Positions 53,604 to 62,152 are shown, counted from the stretch's first letter. The stretch: 64,000 nt of DNA from CAYWXV01 sp964462535 (GCA_964462535.1 CAYWXV010000007.1:37002-101001); one strand, 5' to 3'. The notes: generated from the sequence alone by a model not told the origin. Made by a program: numbers and translations.

Positions 53604-55262
53604 ATGCGCATAGGCTCGAGCGTTCAGGGAACGCCTTCGTTCCAGACCAATCTTGAGACCAATCATCGCCTTCTCAACGAGATCGAAGAGATCGCGGCCA
53701 GTACCATGAAGGGTGGCGGCGCCAAGGCTGTTGAACGTCTCCACAAGCGAAACAAACTCTCCGCCCGCGAGCGCATTGCCCGGCTGATAGACCAGGACTC
53801 GTTCTTCCTCGAGGTCGGTCTTCACTGCGCCCACGGCTTCTATGAGGACCAGGGGGGTGCCCCCTCCGCCGGGGTCGTCACAGGCATTGGGATAATCGAG
53901 GGTCGAGAGTGTATGATCGTGGCCAACGACGCCACTGTGAAGGCTGGCGCATGGTTTCCCCTGACGGCGAAGAAGAACATGCGGGCGCAGGAGATCGCGA
54001 TCGAGAATCGATTGCCGGTGATATACCTGGTCGATTCTGCCGGTGTCTTCCTTCCAATGCAGGACGAGATCTTCCCCGACCGTGAGCACTTCGGCCGGCA
54101 GTTCCGAAACAACGCGGTGATGTCCAGCATGGGGATCCCGCAGATCGCCTGCATCATGGGTCCCTGCGTGGCAGGAGGGGCCTACCTCCCGATCATGTCG
54201 GACGAGGCTCTGATCGTGGAGGGGAACGGGTCTCTCTTTCTGGCAGGGCCGGCGCTTGTCGAGGCCGCAATTGGTGAGAAAGCGGACATCGAGTCCCTCG
54301 GCGGCGCAACAATGCACTCCACCATCAGCGGCAACGCCGACTACCATCCGAAGGACGATCAGGAAGCGATCACGATGATCCGCTCCCTCGTCTCGAAATT
54401 CGGACCTGAACTGGGGCGCCGAAATCTCTTCGACCGCATCAGCCCTCTCCCCCCCGCATTCGATCCGGGCGACCTTGCAGGCATCATGGCTCACGACCGG
54501 ACACGCCCGTACGACACGTACCAGATCATCGCCCGCCTCATCGACGATTCCGAGTTCGACGAATACAAGGCCGAGTATGGTCGAACGATTGTCTGCGGTT
54601 ACGCGCGGGTCGACGGTTGGGCGGTTGGCATCGTGGCAAACAATCGGAACGTTGTGCGGACTGCCAAGGGAGAAATCCAAATCGGAGGAGTTATTTATTC
54701 CGACTCGGCGGACAAAGCGGCCCGCTTTATCATGAATTGCAATCAGCGGAATATTCCACTCGTGTTTCTTCAGGACGTCACGGGCTTCATGGTGGGGACC
54801 AGGGCGGAGCAAGGGGGAATTATCAAGGATGGAGCGAAAATGGTAAATGCCGTCTCCAACTCCACCGTTCCAAAATTCACGTTTATTATCGGCAATAGCT
54901 ATGGCGCCGGTAATTATGCCATGTGCGGCAAGGCATACGATCCGAGACTGATCTATGCATGGCCGAGCGCCAGCATCGCGGTCATGGGCGGTGCGCAGGC
55001 ATCAAGAACTCTTCTTACGATCAAGATTGCACAGCTTGAAAAAGAAGGAAAGACGATTCCGGAGGACGAACAACGCGCAATGTTGAAGGAAATCCAGGAT
55101 CGATACGACTCTCAGACCCATCCCCTGTATGCCGCGGCACGACTCTGGGTCGACGGAGTCGTCGATCCGATGCAAACCCGAGACATCATTTCGCGGGGTA
55201 TTGCCATGGCAAGTCACAATCACGACATACCACGATTCAATCCCGGCGTCATTCAGGTGTGA
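53604..55262 (+). CDS. Acyl-CoA carboxylase beta (carboxyltransferase) subunit
   Basis: 552 aa from ATG at 53604. Two crotonase-type halves: MIVANDATVKAGAWFPLTAKK, ENRLPVIYLVDSAGVFLPMQDEIFPDREHFGR, GPCVAGGAYLPIMSDEALIV in the N half; FLQDVTGFMVGTRAEQGGIIKDGAKM, GNSYGAGNYAMCGKAYDPR, GGAQASRTL in the C half. Closest in pattern to methylcrotonyl-CoA carboxylase beta and to the acyl-CoA carboxylases of Bacteroidota. The biotin-carrying alpha subunit is not in this window, so the substrate cannot be fixed. Confidence 0.92.
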   Translation: MRIGSSVQGTPSFQTNLETNHRLLNEIEEIAASTMKGGGAKAVERLHKRNKLSARERIARLIDQDSFFLEVGLHCAHGFYEDQGGAPSAGVVTGIGIIEGRECMIVANDATVKAGAWFPLTAKKNMRAQEIAIENRLPVIYLVDSAGVFLPMQDEIFPDREHFGRQFRNNAVMSSMGIPQIACIMGPCVAGGAYLPIMSDEALIVEGNGSLFLAGPALVEAAIGEKADIESLGGATMHSTISGNADYHPKDDQEAITMIRSLVSKFGPELGRRNLFDRISPLPPAFDPGDLAGIMAHDRTRPYDTYQIIARLIDDSEFDEYKAEYGRTIVCGYARVDGWAVGIVANNRNVVRTAKGEIQIGGVIYSDSADKAARFIMNCNQRNIPLVFLQDVTGFMVGTRAEQGGIIKDGAKMVNAVSNSTVPKFTFIIGNSYGAGNYAMCGKAYDPRLIYAWPSASIAVMGGAQASRTLLTIKIAQLEKEGKTIPEDEQRAMLKEIQDRYDSQTHPLYAAARLWVDGVVDPMQTRDIISRGIAMASHNHDIPRFNPGVIQV

Positions 55263-55324
55263 GGCGTTGAACAATCCGAGAGGTCTCATCATCGGAACAC
55301 ACCCCAATATCGATTGACGAGTCC

Positions 55325-55999
55325 ATGCCCCGACCGATGTTTCCAGATCTGAGGAACAACGACGACTATGATGAAGTCGTCGCACTCGGCTTCGATCTGT
55401 CGCCAGAGACATTGCTGCAGGCATACCGCAACGGCATCTTCCCGTGGCCACGCTTCAACCTCCCAATGGTCTGGGCATCGCCTGTCATGCGTGGCATCCT
55501 CTTCTTCGACGAGATGACCGTCCCGCGCTCACTTCGTCAGGCGCGCAAAAGCAGCGGCTGGACCTACTCCATAGACCGGGCGTTCGACCGTGTTATTCGG
55601 CGTTGCGCGGGAGTGCTCAGGCCCGATGGCCTTGGGACATGGATCACACCACAGATTGTCCGGGCCTACTGCGATTTCCACGCGGCAGGATACGCCCACA
55701 GCGTCGAGGTATGGGAGGGATCGGAATTGGTGGGGGGACTGTACGGTGTCGACGTAGATGGTGTCTTTGCAGGCGAGAGCATGTTTCATCATCGATCAAA
55801 CGCTTCGAAGCTGGCCCTCCTTCATCTTGTGGACCACTTGCGTGACCGTGGGGTCGAATGGCTCGACACGCAAACCATGACTCCGCACATTGCGGCTCTG
55901 GGTGGTCGTGAGGTCCCAAGACGTCAGTTTCTCAGTATGCTGGATGCCACGCACGCCAGGGGATTGAGACCATTCGAACGTTCGGTCGATTCGCTGTAA
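55325..55999 (+). CDS. aat: Leucyl/phenylalanyl-tRNA-protein transferase
   Basis: 224 aa. Adds Leu or Phe to N-terminal Arg or Lys, marking proteins for ClpS/ClpAP. GFDLSPETLLQAYRNGIFPWP, MVWASPVMRGILFF, GTWITPQIVRAYCDFHAAGYAHSVEVWEG, GGLYGVDVDGVFAGESMFHHRSNASKLAL are diagnostic. 62 bp after the carboxylase gene. Confidence 0.95.
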   Translation: MPRPMFPDLRNNDDYDEVVALGFDLSPETLLQAYRNGIFPWPRFNLPMVWASPVMRGILFFDEMTVPRSLRQARKSSGWTYSIDRAFDRVIRRCAGVLRPDGLGTWITPQIVRAYCDFHAAGYAHSVEVWEGSELVGGLYGVDVDGVFAGESMFHHRSNASKLALLHLVDHLRDRGVEWLDTQTMTPHIAALGGREVPRRQFLSMLDATHARGLRPFERSVDSL

Positions 56000-56004
56000 C
56001 TTTG
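55973..56004 (+). promoter_or_regulatory. Possible promoter of the AraC regulator
   Basis: TAACTTTG (55997-56004) overlaps the aat stop; TTCG (55973-55976) lies 20 bp upstream as a one-mismatch -33 box. Confidence 0.45.
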
Positions 56005-56089
56005 TCCCCGCACACTCGAAGCACCGCAGGTTCCTGTCACGCAATCCCTTCCCACTTCACGATTCCGATCGCCTGGCATCGGTACGCTC

Positions 56090-56989
56090 GTGTGCGCCAT
56101 GATCCTTCGCTCCTTCCCCTCGCGTCGCTATCCGATCCCCTCGGACCTGAACACCATCGTCCATACGGACGTGCGCAACGTTCTCTTCCCCGATCAATCT
56201 GGCCCACTTTCTATCAAGTGCGCGTTTGGCGGTCGCGCCTACGTTATCGTCGACGGCGTCGAGTTGCCGATTGATGACAGGGGTTACGTGGTCATAAACA
56301 GCGGGCAATCATATACATGCAGGGTCCCCAAGGGAAATGGCGCCGAACTCCTCTGCTGTTACTTCACAGACACGTTCGCGCATGATGTGCTGGCTGGCCT
56401 CGTTCAGCCTGCGGATCATCTGCTTGACAACCCCGACGTCGAACGCCGCCAGTCGATCACCTTCTTCGACCAGCGATACACCTTCACACCGGCGATGTCG
56501 CGTCGTCTCCAATCCATACGAAGAACGGTTTCGACGGGAAGTATGTCGCAGCAATGGATCGACAAGCGATTGCGGTCGTTGCTCACCGCTTTGCTCGACG
56601 TTCATCGAGATCTGCGGGCCAATGTCGACAGGATGGATGCGGCAAGACCGGCGACGCGCGCCGAGCTGTTCCGACGGCTCTGTCACGCCCGCGACGTTAT
56701 TGAATCCTCATTTCATCGCGGATTGACGATTGCCCACCTTGCGGAGGTGGCCCACTTGTCCCCTCATCACTTCCTCCGACGCTTCAAACAGTTCTTTGGC
56801 GAAACGCCGCATCAGATGCTGCGACGACGACGGTTGGAGGAGGCCTGCGCCCTGCTGAAATCACACGCGGGGAGCGTCGCGGAGATATGCAGGATGGTCG
56901 GCTTCGAGAGTCCGAGCACCTTCACGACGTTGTTCGGTCAGGTCTATGGCTATGCGCCCGATCGCTGGCGCCAACGACGCCGATCGTAA
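56090..56989 (+). CDS. AraC-family transcriptional regulator
   Basis: 299 aa; Met4 could be the start. N-terminal beta-rich sensor domain (about 20-110, YVIVDGVELPIDDRGYVVINSGQSYTCRVP, cupin-like). C-terminal AraC domain (about 205-299) with two HTH motifs: LTIAHLAEVAHLSPHHFLRRFKQFFGETP and VAEICRMVGFESPSTFTTLFGQVYGYAPDRWR. A TATATTTG box 42 bp after its stop starts the next run of genes, so it may control them. Confidence 0.92.
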   Translation: MCAMILRSFPSRRYPIPSDLNTIVHTDVRNVLFPDQSGPLSIKCAFGGRAYVIVDGVELPIDDRGYVVINSGQSYTCRVPKGNGAELLCCYFTDTFAHDVLAGLVQPADHLLDNPDVERRQSITFFDQRYTFTPAMSRRLQSIRRTVSTGSMSQQWIDKRLRSLLTALLDVHRDLRANVDRMDAARPATRAELFRRLCHARDVIESSFHRGLTIAHLAEVAHLSPHHFLRRFKQFFGETPHQMLRRRRLEEACALLKSHAGSVAEICRMVGFESPSTFTTLFGQVYGYAPDRWRQRRRS

Positions 56990-57030
56990 AAAAGCAATTT
57001 CGAAGAAGGGGAAACCCAGTCGACAGCGAC

Positions 57031-57038
57031 TATATTTG
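57031..57038 (+). promoter_or_regulatory. -7 box of a Bacteroidota-type promoter before the VOC cluster
   Basis: TATATTTG at 57031-57038, identical to the boxes of the ribosomal operons; no clean TTTG box at the expected distance, which fits a promoter that needs an activator. The following 170-nt leader has a strong hairpin (GCGGGCGCT 57132-57140 / AGCGCCCGC 57157-57165). Confidence 0.5.
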
Positions 57039-57208
57039 CTCCGCGTCGGATAGGTGTTCATAAAATCACCTACCGATGTTTCTTGACACACAGGATGCCG
57101 AGCCACCACGACCGTTCGGAGCTGAGTCGGTGCGGGCGCTTGCCGGTATTACGGTGAGCGCCCGCCCGGTCTGGAGCGGCCGCGGCACCCATATTTCGAG
57201 ACCCGCCT

Positions 57209-57790
57209 ATGTGGACCCAACAGGAAGAAATGGAGCGTTTGGAAAAGGAGATTTCCGAGCGCCGTGACCAGCTAAACGCATTGAAGCGCTCGGTAGCCGC
57301 ACCAGTGGACAAGGCATACAGCTTCGTGCGAAACGAGGGTGACATTTCACTCTCAGATTTGTTTGGTGATAAGGATGACCTGATTCTCGTCCACAACATG
57401 GGACGTCGCTGCCCATACTGCACGATGTGGGGCGACGGACTAAACGGGCTTCTCCCCCATCTGGCCAACCGAGCCTCATTCATCGTCGTCTCGCCCGATT
57501 CACCGGATGTGCAGAAGGAGTTTGCAGAGTCCCGTGGTTGGAGATTCCCGATGGTATCCGACTCGACGGGCGATTTCACGCGCGATATGGGTTATCTCAC
57601 CGAACAAAACGGACAGACCTACTGGCTACCTGGTTACTCCACGTTCCATCGCGAGGCTGACGGCACCATCAAGCGAGTCGCAGCCGACTTCTTCGGTCCG
57701 GGAGACAACTATTGTGGCGCATGGCACATGTTCGATTTGCTCGACGCCGGTCCCGGCGACTGGCAGCCGGCAATCAGATATGGGGAGTAG
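57209..57790 (+). CDS. DUF899-type thioredoxin-like protein
   Basis: 193 aa. N-terminal coiled segment (QQEEMERLEKEISERRDQLNAL), then a thioredoxin fold with a glutaredoxin-like CPYC motif (Cys68, Cys71) in HNMGRRCPYCTMWGDGL, FIVVSPDSPDVQKEFAESRGW, and a late FGPGDNYCGAWHMFDLL. Members are predicted cytosolic redox proteins without settled function. First gene of the accessory cluster. Confidence 0.85.
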   Translation: MWTQQEEMERLEKEISERRDQLNALKRSVAAPVDKAYSFVRNEGDISLSDLFGDKDDLILVHNMGRRCPYCTMWGDGLNGLLPHLANRASFIVVSPDSPDVQKEFAESRGWRFPMVSDSTGDFTRDMGYLTEQNGQTYWLPGYSTFHREADGTIKRVAADFFGPGDNYCGAWHMFDLLDAGPGDWQPAIRYGE

Positions 57791-57855
57791 CGAGCGGTGA
57801 CGTGAACACACCCGGCTGCCCAACCACTGTAAGCGGATAATCAACCAACAACACT

Positions 57856-58332
57856 ATGTCTACGGAATTCCCACAAACAGGCGTCGCGTCTCTCAAAGAC
57901 CATGCAGAGGAACAGGTCGCCACGATTCGAATGGTGGTCGCTCCAGATAAAATCGGAGAGGCGCTGGGTGACATGTTTCCGAGCGTCTGGGGCTACCTCG
58001 TCGACAACGGGGTCAAGCCGACAGGTGCTCCGTTCGCCCGGTACCACAGGTTTGACGAGACTGTAGACATGGAGGGTGGCGTTGCCGTCGAGGCGCCGGG
58101 GACCGATGGCGATCGGGTCAAGTTCTCGTCGCTCCCGGCAGGACGTGTCGCCACGATCTGGCATGCCGGCAGCTACGATACTCTCAAAGACTCCTGGGAG
58201 GCACTCGCGCAGTGGATAAAGGACCAGGGATTGACACCCTCGGAGCCCTGCTGGGAGGTCTACTGGACCGACCCGCGCGAAGTAGCCGATCAAAGCCAAT
58301 GGCGGACCGAGATTCTCTGGGCAGTCAAATAG
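57856..58332 (+). CDS. GyrI-like small-molecule-binding protein
   Basis: 158 aa. GyrI/SbmC-type fold in two repeats: VATIRMVVAPDKIGEALGDMFPSVWGYL, PTGAPFARYHRF, and LPAGRVATIWHAGSYDTLKDSWEALAQWIKDQG, CWEVYWTDPRE. Stand-alone domain without HTH, so probably a binding or sequestering protein and not a regulator. It lies 65 bp after the DUF899 gene. Confidence 0.82.
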   Translation: MSTEFPQTGVASLKDHAEEQVATIRMVVAPDKIGEALGDMFPSVWGYLVDNGVKPTGAPFARYHRFDETVDMEGGVAVEAPGTDGDRVKFSSLPAGRVATIWHAGSYDTLKDSWEALAQWIKDQGLTPSEPCWEVYWTDPREVADQSQWRTEILWAVK

Positions 58333-58387
58333 GAGCGCTTTGACACGCTGAACGAGCCGCAACCGACAACGACCACGGACATTAGTA

Positions 58388-58771
58388 ATGCCTCGCGTTA
58401 TCTATTTCGAAATCGGCGCCGACCAACCCGAGCGCGCAATCAAGTTCTACAGCGACGTCTTCGGATGGGACGTCAAGTCCTCATCTCTCGGTTTTGAAGA
58501 ATACTGGGAGGTGTCGACCGGCGCAGAAGGGCCGGGTATCAACGGTGGATTGTACCGGAGGGAGCAACCCGAGGGGCACGTGATAACCGTTCAGGTCGAT
58601 TCCATCGACGACGCAGTGGCGAAGGTCGAGGCAGCCGGCGGAACCGTGGTCGTTCCGAAGCAAGCCCTCCAAAGTATAGGGCACATGGCCTATTGCCGTG
58701 ATACCGAGGGAACCATGTTTGGCCTCTGGGCTCCAGCGGATGGAGATCAGGGGGCGTATCGAGAACAGTAG
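58388..58771 (+). CDS. VOC/glyoxalase-fold protein 1
   Basis: 127 aa. Two beta-alpha-beta-beta-beta modules: YFEIGADQPERAIKFYSDVFGW and VDSIDDAVAKVEAAGGTVVVPKQA, with MAYCRDTEGTMFGLW. Possible metal ligands are Glu8, His in GHVITV and Glu in DTEG. Nearly a copy of the next gene. Confidence 0.88.
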   Translation: MPRVIYFEIGADQPERAIKFYSDVFGWDVKSSSLGFEEYWEVSTGAEGPGINGGLYRREQPEGHVITVQVDSIDDAVAKVEAAGGTVVVPKQALQSIGHMAYCRDTEGTMFGLWAPADGDQGAYREQ

Positions 58772-58801
58772 ATCCAGAAACACAACCACAGGGATGTTCC
58801 A

Positions 58802-59167
58802 ATGAATCGTGTAGTTCATTTTGAGGTTAGCGCCGACGACCCCGAGCGCGCAGTCAAGTTCTACGCCGATGTGTTCGGCTGGCAGGCAAAGAAATGGGAG
58901 GGTGGAGATACTGACTACTGGCTCATTGATACCGGGAGTGACGGACCGGGGATCAACGGTGGCCTGTTCAAGCGCAAGGGGCCGATCGGCCACGTAAACA
59001 CGATCGACGTCGATTCGATTGACGATGCCATGGCCAAGGTGGAGGCCGCGGGCGGAACCATCGTCCACCCGAAGAACGCGATTCCCGGTGTCGGATGGAT
59101 GGCATACTGCAAGGACACCGAGGAGAGCGTCTTTGGCTTGATGCAAATGGACGAGAACGCCGCGTAA
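58802..59167 (+). CDS. VOC/glyoxalase-fold protein 2
   Basis: 121 aa. HFEVSADDPERAVKFYADVFGW, DGPGINGGLFKRKGPIGHV, VDSIDDAMAKVEAAGGT, MAYCKDTEESVFGL. Strong similarity to protein 1 throughout marks a tandem duplication; the gene starts 30 bp after it. Where protein 1 has DTEGT, this has DTEES. Confidence 0.88.
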   Translation: MNRVVHFEVSADDPERAVKFYADVFGWQAKKWEGGDTDYWLIDTGSDGPGINGGLFKRKGPIGHVNTIDVDSIDDAMAKVEAAGGTIVHPKNAIPGVGWMAYCKDTEESVFGLMQMDENAA

Positions 59168-59309
59168 GCCAAGGACGGTTGAACGTGGTCGGTGGATGGT
59201 CGCGATGGGTGCGGACCGGAGTATCGCCGTAATGGAAGACTTCCTGCACGTGACACGGTCGAAGTCCGCCGTACCAACCATCTACCGACAACGTGCTGCC
59301 CCCTTTGGA

Positions 59310-59409
59310 GACTGTTGAAATACGCTCGATCACACCGTCGCACTCGTCGGCGTGCCCCTTGACCTCGCGCGATTTGAACAGTTGCTAAAACGCCGGTAGG
59401 TCAACAGTC
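59310..59409. repeat. Dispersed repeat with GACTGTTGAA inverted ends, copy 2
   Basis: Starts GACTGTTGAA (59310-59319) and ends GTCAACAGTC (59400-59409). The right 46 bp match copy 1 at 51121-51265, including CTCGCGCGAT, TTGAACAGTTGC and CCGGTAGGTCAACAGTC. It interrupts the VOC series in a 292-bp gap that otherwise holds no gene. Confidence 0.75.
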
Positions 59410-59459
59410 TGTTAGACAGGTGACAACCGATCCCAGCCAAGCGACAACTTCATCGCGTC

Positions 59460-59831
59460 ATGACCAACGCAATCAACTGGTTCGAGATTCCCGCAGCCAA
59501 CCTCCAACGGGCGAAGAACTTCTACGCCCAGGTCTTCGCATCGCACCTCGCCGAATGGGAGACCGACGGACTCAAGATGGCCTTCATTCCGCTCGCCGAC
59601 GCGCATGGCGTCGGTGGCGCCATCGTTGAGGGAGATGGCTACGTCCCCTCCGACAAGGGGACCATGGTCTACCTCAATGCCGGAGACGACCTCTCCCCTA
59701 TGCTCGAGCGGGTCGAAACCGCCGGCGGTACGATTCTGACACCGAAAGCGCTTGTGAACGAAGAGATCGGATACATGGCCGTCATCCTCGACACCGAGGG
59801 GAACAAAATTGCCTTCCATTCTCGCGGATAA
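59460..59831 (+). CDS. VOC/glyoxalase-fold protein 3
   Basis: 123 aa. AINWFEIPAANLQRAKNFYAQVFASHL, GVGGAIVEGDGYVPSDKGTMVYLNAGDDLSPMLERVETAGGTILTPK, GYMAVILDTEGNKIAFHS. Belongs to the VOC class seen near sigma-factor and AraC genes; substrate unknown. Confidence 0.87.
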   Translation: MTNAINWFEIPAANLQRAKNFYAQVFASHLAEWETDGLKMAFIPLADAHGVGGAIVEGDGYVPSDKGTMVYLNAGDDLSPMLERVETAGGTILTPKALVNEEIGYMAVILDTEGNKIAFHSRG

Positions 59832-59843
59832 TCCCCTACAATC

Positions 59844-60224
59844 ATGACTGACCAGTCTGTAATTTCCGCCGTCCCAATTGTCTGCGTCTACGTCGATGAC
59901 TTCGTCGAAGCGCAGAAATTCTACGAAGAGATCTTCGGGCTTTCGGATCCATCAAGCATGGGTCCGGAGGCCTGCTACTATCAGGTGACGCCTGACCTCG
60001 GTCTCTACCTGGAAGGTGGGAACAAACGAATCGATGTGGAGCAGAAGAACACTCGGTCTTCGTTCGTGCTACGCACATCTTCGGCATCCAAGCTGTACGA
60101 GCGAATGAGTTCGATGAACGTGAGGCTGCTCCACAACCAGCCATCAAACATGGGCGGTGACAACTATTGGTTTATGTTCGCCGACCCTTCTGGAAACATC
60201 ATTGAAATAGTTGGGGGACCCTGA
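59844..60224 (+). CDS. VOC/glyoxalase-fold protein 4
   Basis: 126 aa. VPIVCVYVDDFVEAQKFYEEIFGL, YYQVTPDLGLYLEGG, and DNYWFMFADPSGNIIEIVGGP with a typical C-terminal Glu ligand. Overlaps the next gene at its stop (TGATG), so translation is coupled. Confidence 0.87.
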   Translation: MTDQSVISAVPIVCVYVDDFVEAQKFYEEIFGLSDPSSMGPEACYYQVTPDLGLYLEGGNKRIDVEQKNTRSSFVLRTSSASKLYERMSSMNVRLLHNQPSNMGGDNYWFMFADPSGNIIEIVGGP

Positions 60225-60751
60225 TGGGCACTGAAACGAACATCGCTACTCCTATTCCAAACGAACGGGAGGCGCTCCGCGCGGCAGGTCGTCGCAGACT
60301 CGAGATTGCAAGCAAAGGCTGGGCAGATCCCGGGTTTAAGGAAGCCTGGGGGAAGCCAGGCGATATCTACCCCTTTGCCCATCAGGAGGGATGCTGGCTC
60401 CCGCACGTCAGATACATGGTGGACGACTACGAGGCCGAGATCGGCTACTTTATTGACCTTCTTGGCTTCAACATTCTGGCCTTCGGCGACGACGTGGCGA
60501 TGTTCAGAGATCCTGAGTCGAAATTCTGTATCCAGGTATCTCCTCCCGGGGAGGCAGGATCAACGAATCCGGAGACTCTTTCGCTCGAGTTCATGGTGAC
60601 AAATCCCATCGAGGCACGCGAGGCCCTGAAGGCAAGAGGCGTCGTGTTCGAGAAGGAGTTCGAGCCGTGGCAAGAGGGATCCACCCTGTATCACGGGACG
60701 TTTCACACGCCACACGGCGTGCTGGTCAATTTCTGGGGCATGGAACAGTAA
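60224..60751 (+). CDS. VOC/glyoxalase-fold protein 5, long form
   Basis: 175 aa. About 60 extra N-terminal residues (charged helix EREALRAAGRRRLEIASKGW, then WADPGFKEAWG) before the VOC domain: RYMVDDYEAEIGYFIDLLGFNIL, SLEFMVTNPIEAREALKARGVVFEKEFE, HGTFHTPHGVLVNFWG. The extension is unusual for the family. Confidence 0.83.
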   Translation: MGTETNIATPIPNEREALRAAGRRRLEIASKGWADPGFKEAWGKPGDIYPFAHQEGCWLPHVRYMVDDYEAEIGYFIDLLGFNILAFGDDVAMFRDPESKFCIQVSPPGEAGSTNPETLSLEFMVTNPIEAREALKARGVVFEKEFEPWQEGSTLYHGTFHTPHGVLVNFWGMEQ

Positions 60752-60758
60752 GCCCTCG

Positions 60759-61031
60759 ATGCCCACGATTACGTTTACACGACACCTGGAACGGTTCTTT
60801 CCCGGAATCTCTGACATGGAGATTCCGGGAGATACCGTGGCCGATATTCTGACCCGATTGGATCGACAGTTCCCGGGACTCCGCGACTACATCGTCGACG
60901 AGACGGGAGCCCTCCGCAAGCACGTCAATATCTTCGTCGACGGGGAGCTCGTTCGTGACAGACGATCGCTCACCGATAGCGTGTCGACCGACACCACCAT
61001 CCATATACTCCAGGCCCTCTCCGGAGGATAG
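60759..61031 (+). CDS. MoaD/ThiS-family protein
   Basis: 90 aa ubiquitin-like fold: TITFTRHLERFFPGISDMEI, VADILTRLDRQFPGLRDYIVDETGALRKHVNIFVDGELV, TIHILQALSGG. The chain ends in GG, the residue pair activated as thiocarboxylate by MoeB/ThiF-type enzymes. No molybdopterin or thiamin gene is nearby; the neighbour is a beta-propeller protein. Confidence 0.88.
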   Translation: MPTITFTRHLERFFPGISDMEIPGDTVADILTRLDRQFPGLRDYIVDETGALRKHVNIFVDGELVRDRRSLTDSVSTDTTIHILQALSGG

Positions 61032-61059
61032 CCATCCACGCACGAACCTTCGTTTCGCC

Positions 61060-62142
61060 ATGTCATCCACCACACTACTCGTAGGTACACGCAAAGGCCT
61101 CCTCCACTTCGAGCGGAATGGAAGCGGGTGGAAACTCCAGCGGGAGTCGTTCGCCGGTGCCCCTGTTCCATACGCAATTCGCGATCATCGAACCGGAACG
61201 CTATGGGCTTCGCTCGACCACGGGCACTGGGGATCGAAACTCCACCGGTCGACGGACGATGGCGTGAATTGGGAGGAGGTCGAGGCACCGAAGTATCCCG
61301 AGGGGTCGACGATTCGTGAGGGGGTGCCGGCGGCTACGCGATACATCTGGACGATCCAGCCGGGTGGTCTCGATCAGCCAGATCGCATCTACCTCGGTAC
61401 CGAGCCGGGCGGGCTCTTCGTGAGCGATGACGGAGGCAGCACGTTCTCTATCGTCGAGGCACTCTGGAACCATCCGTCCCGTGTGACCAAGTGGTTCGGT
61501 GGCGGACGTGATGAGGCCGGCATCCACTCGGTCCTCGTGGATCCTCGGGATAGCAAGCGTGTGCTGATCGGCATCAGCTGCGCAGGTGTGTTCGAGACTG
61601 TCGATGATGGTGCGTCGTGGAATCCTCGTAACAAGGGACTCCGTGCCGATTTCCTTGCAGACCCAACCAGCGATGTGGGACAGGACCCGCACCTGGTTGT
61701 CATGGCACCATCACAGCCTGATGTGCTCTGGCAGCAGAATCACATGGGGATCTATCGAAGTACTGATGGGTCGGGCTCGTGGACCGATATCTCGCAGGAG
61801 AATGGGCCGGCATCGTTCGGCTTTGCGATCGCGGTGGATGAGTCCAACCCGGAGCGTGCGTGGGTGGTGCCGGCAACGAGCGATGAGCAACGAACTGCTG
61901 TTCAGAGGGGACTGGTGGTATGTCGATCTGACGACGGCGGTGCAACCTGGATCGAGCTCCGGAATGGCCTGCCGCAGGAGAACGTGTACGACCTCACGTT
62001 CCGGCATGCGCTGGATGTGTCGGGAAGCAGACTCGTGTTCGGTACGACGAACGGGAATCTCTATGCGTCGGAGGATGGGGGTGAGTCGTGGGAGACGGTC
62101 GGGAATCATTTCCCGCCGGTCTATTCGGTGCGCTTTGGGTGA
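61060..62142 (+). CDS. Asp-box (BNR-type) beta-propeller protein
   Basis: 360 aa from ATG at 61060 (MSSTTLLVGTRKGLLHF). At least six Asp-box motifs: STDDGVNWEEV, SDDGGSTFS, VDDGASWN, STDGSGSWTD, SDDGGATWIE, SEDGGESWETV, spaced as blades of a six- or seven-bladed propeller like sialidases. No signal peptide and no sialidase arginine triad, so it is not a proven glycosidase. 28 bp after the MoaD-like gene. Confidence 0.85.
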   Translation: MSSTTLLVGTRKGLLHFERNGSGWKLQRESFAGAPVPYAIRDHRTGTLWASLDHGHWGSKLHRSTDDGVNWEEVEAPKYPEGSTIREGVPAATRYIWTIQPGGLDQPDRIYLGTEPGGLFVSDDGGSTFSIVEALWNHPSRVTKWFGGGRDEAGIHSVLVDPRDSKRVLIGISCAGVFETVDDGASWNPRNKGLRADFLADPTSDVGQDPHLVVMAPSQPDVLWQQNHMGIYRSTDGSGSWTDISQENGPASFGFAIAVDESNPERAWVVPATSDEQRTAVQRGLVVCRSDDGGATWIELRNGLPQENVYDLTFRHALDVSGSRLVFGTTNGNLYASEDGGESWETVGNHFPPVYSVRFG

Positions 62143-62152
62143 GGGAGGTTTT

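Noticed and set aside
53577..54812. 411-codon open frame opposite the acyl-CoA carboxylase gene
   Set aside because: The plus-strand gene is fully conserved; the antisense product has no hydrophobic core pattern or known motif.
57076..57267. 63-codon frame in the leader of the DUF899 gene
   Set aside because: Runs through the strong hairpin and into the DUF899 gene in another frame; better explained as untranslated leader.
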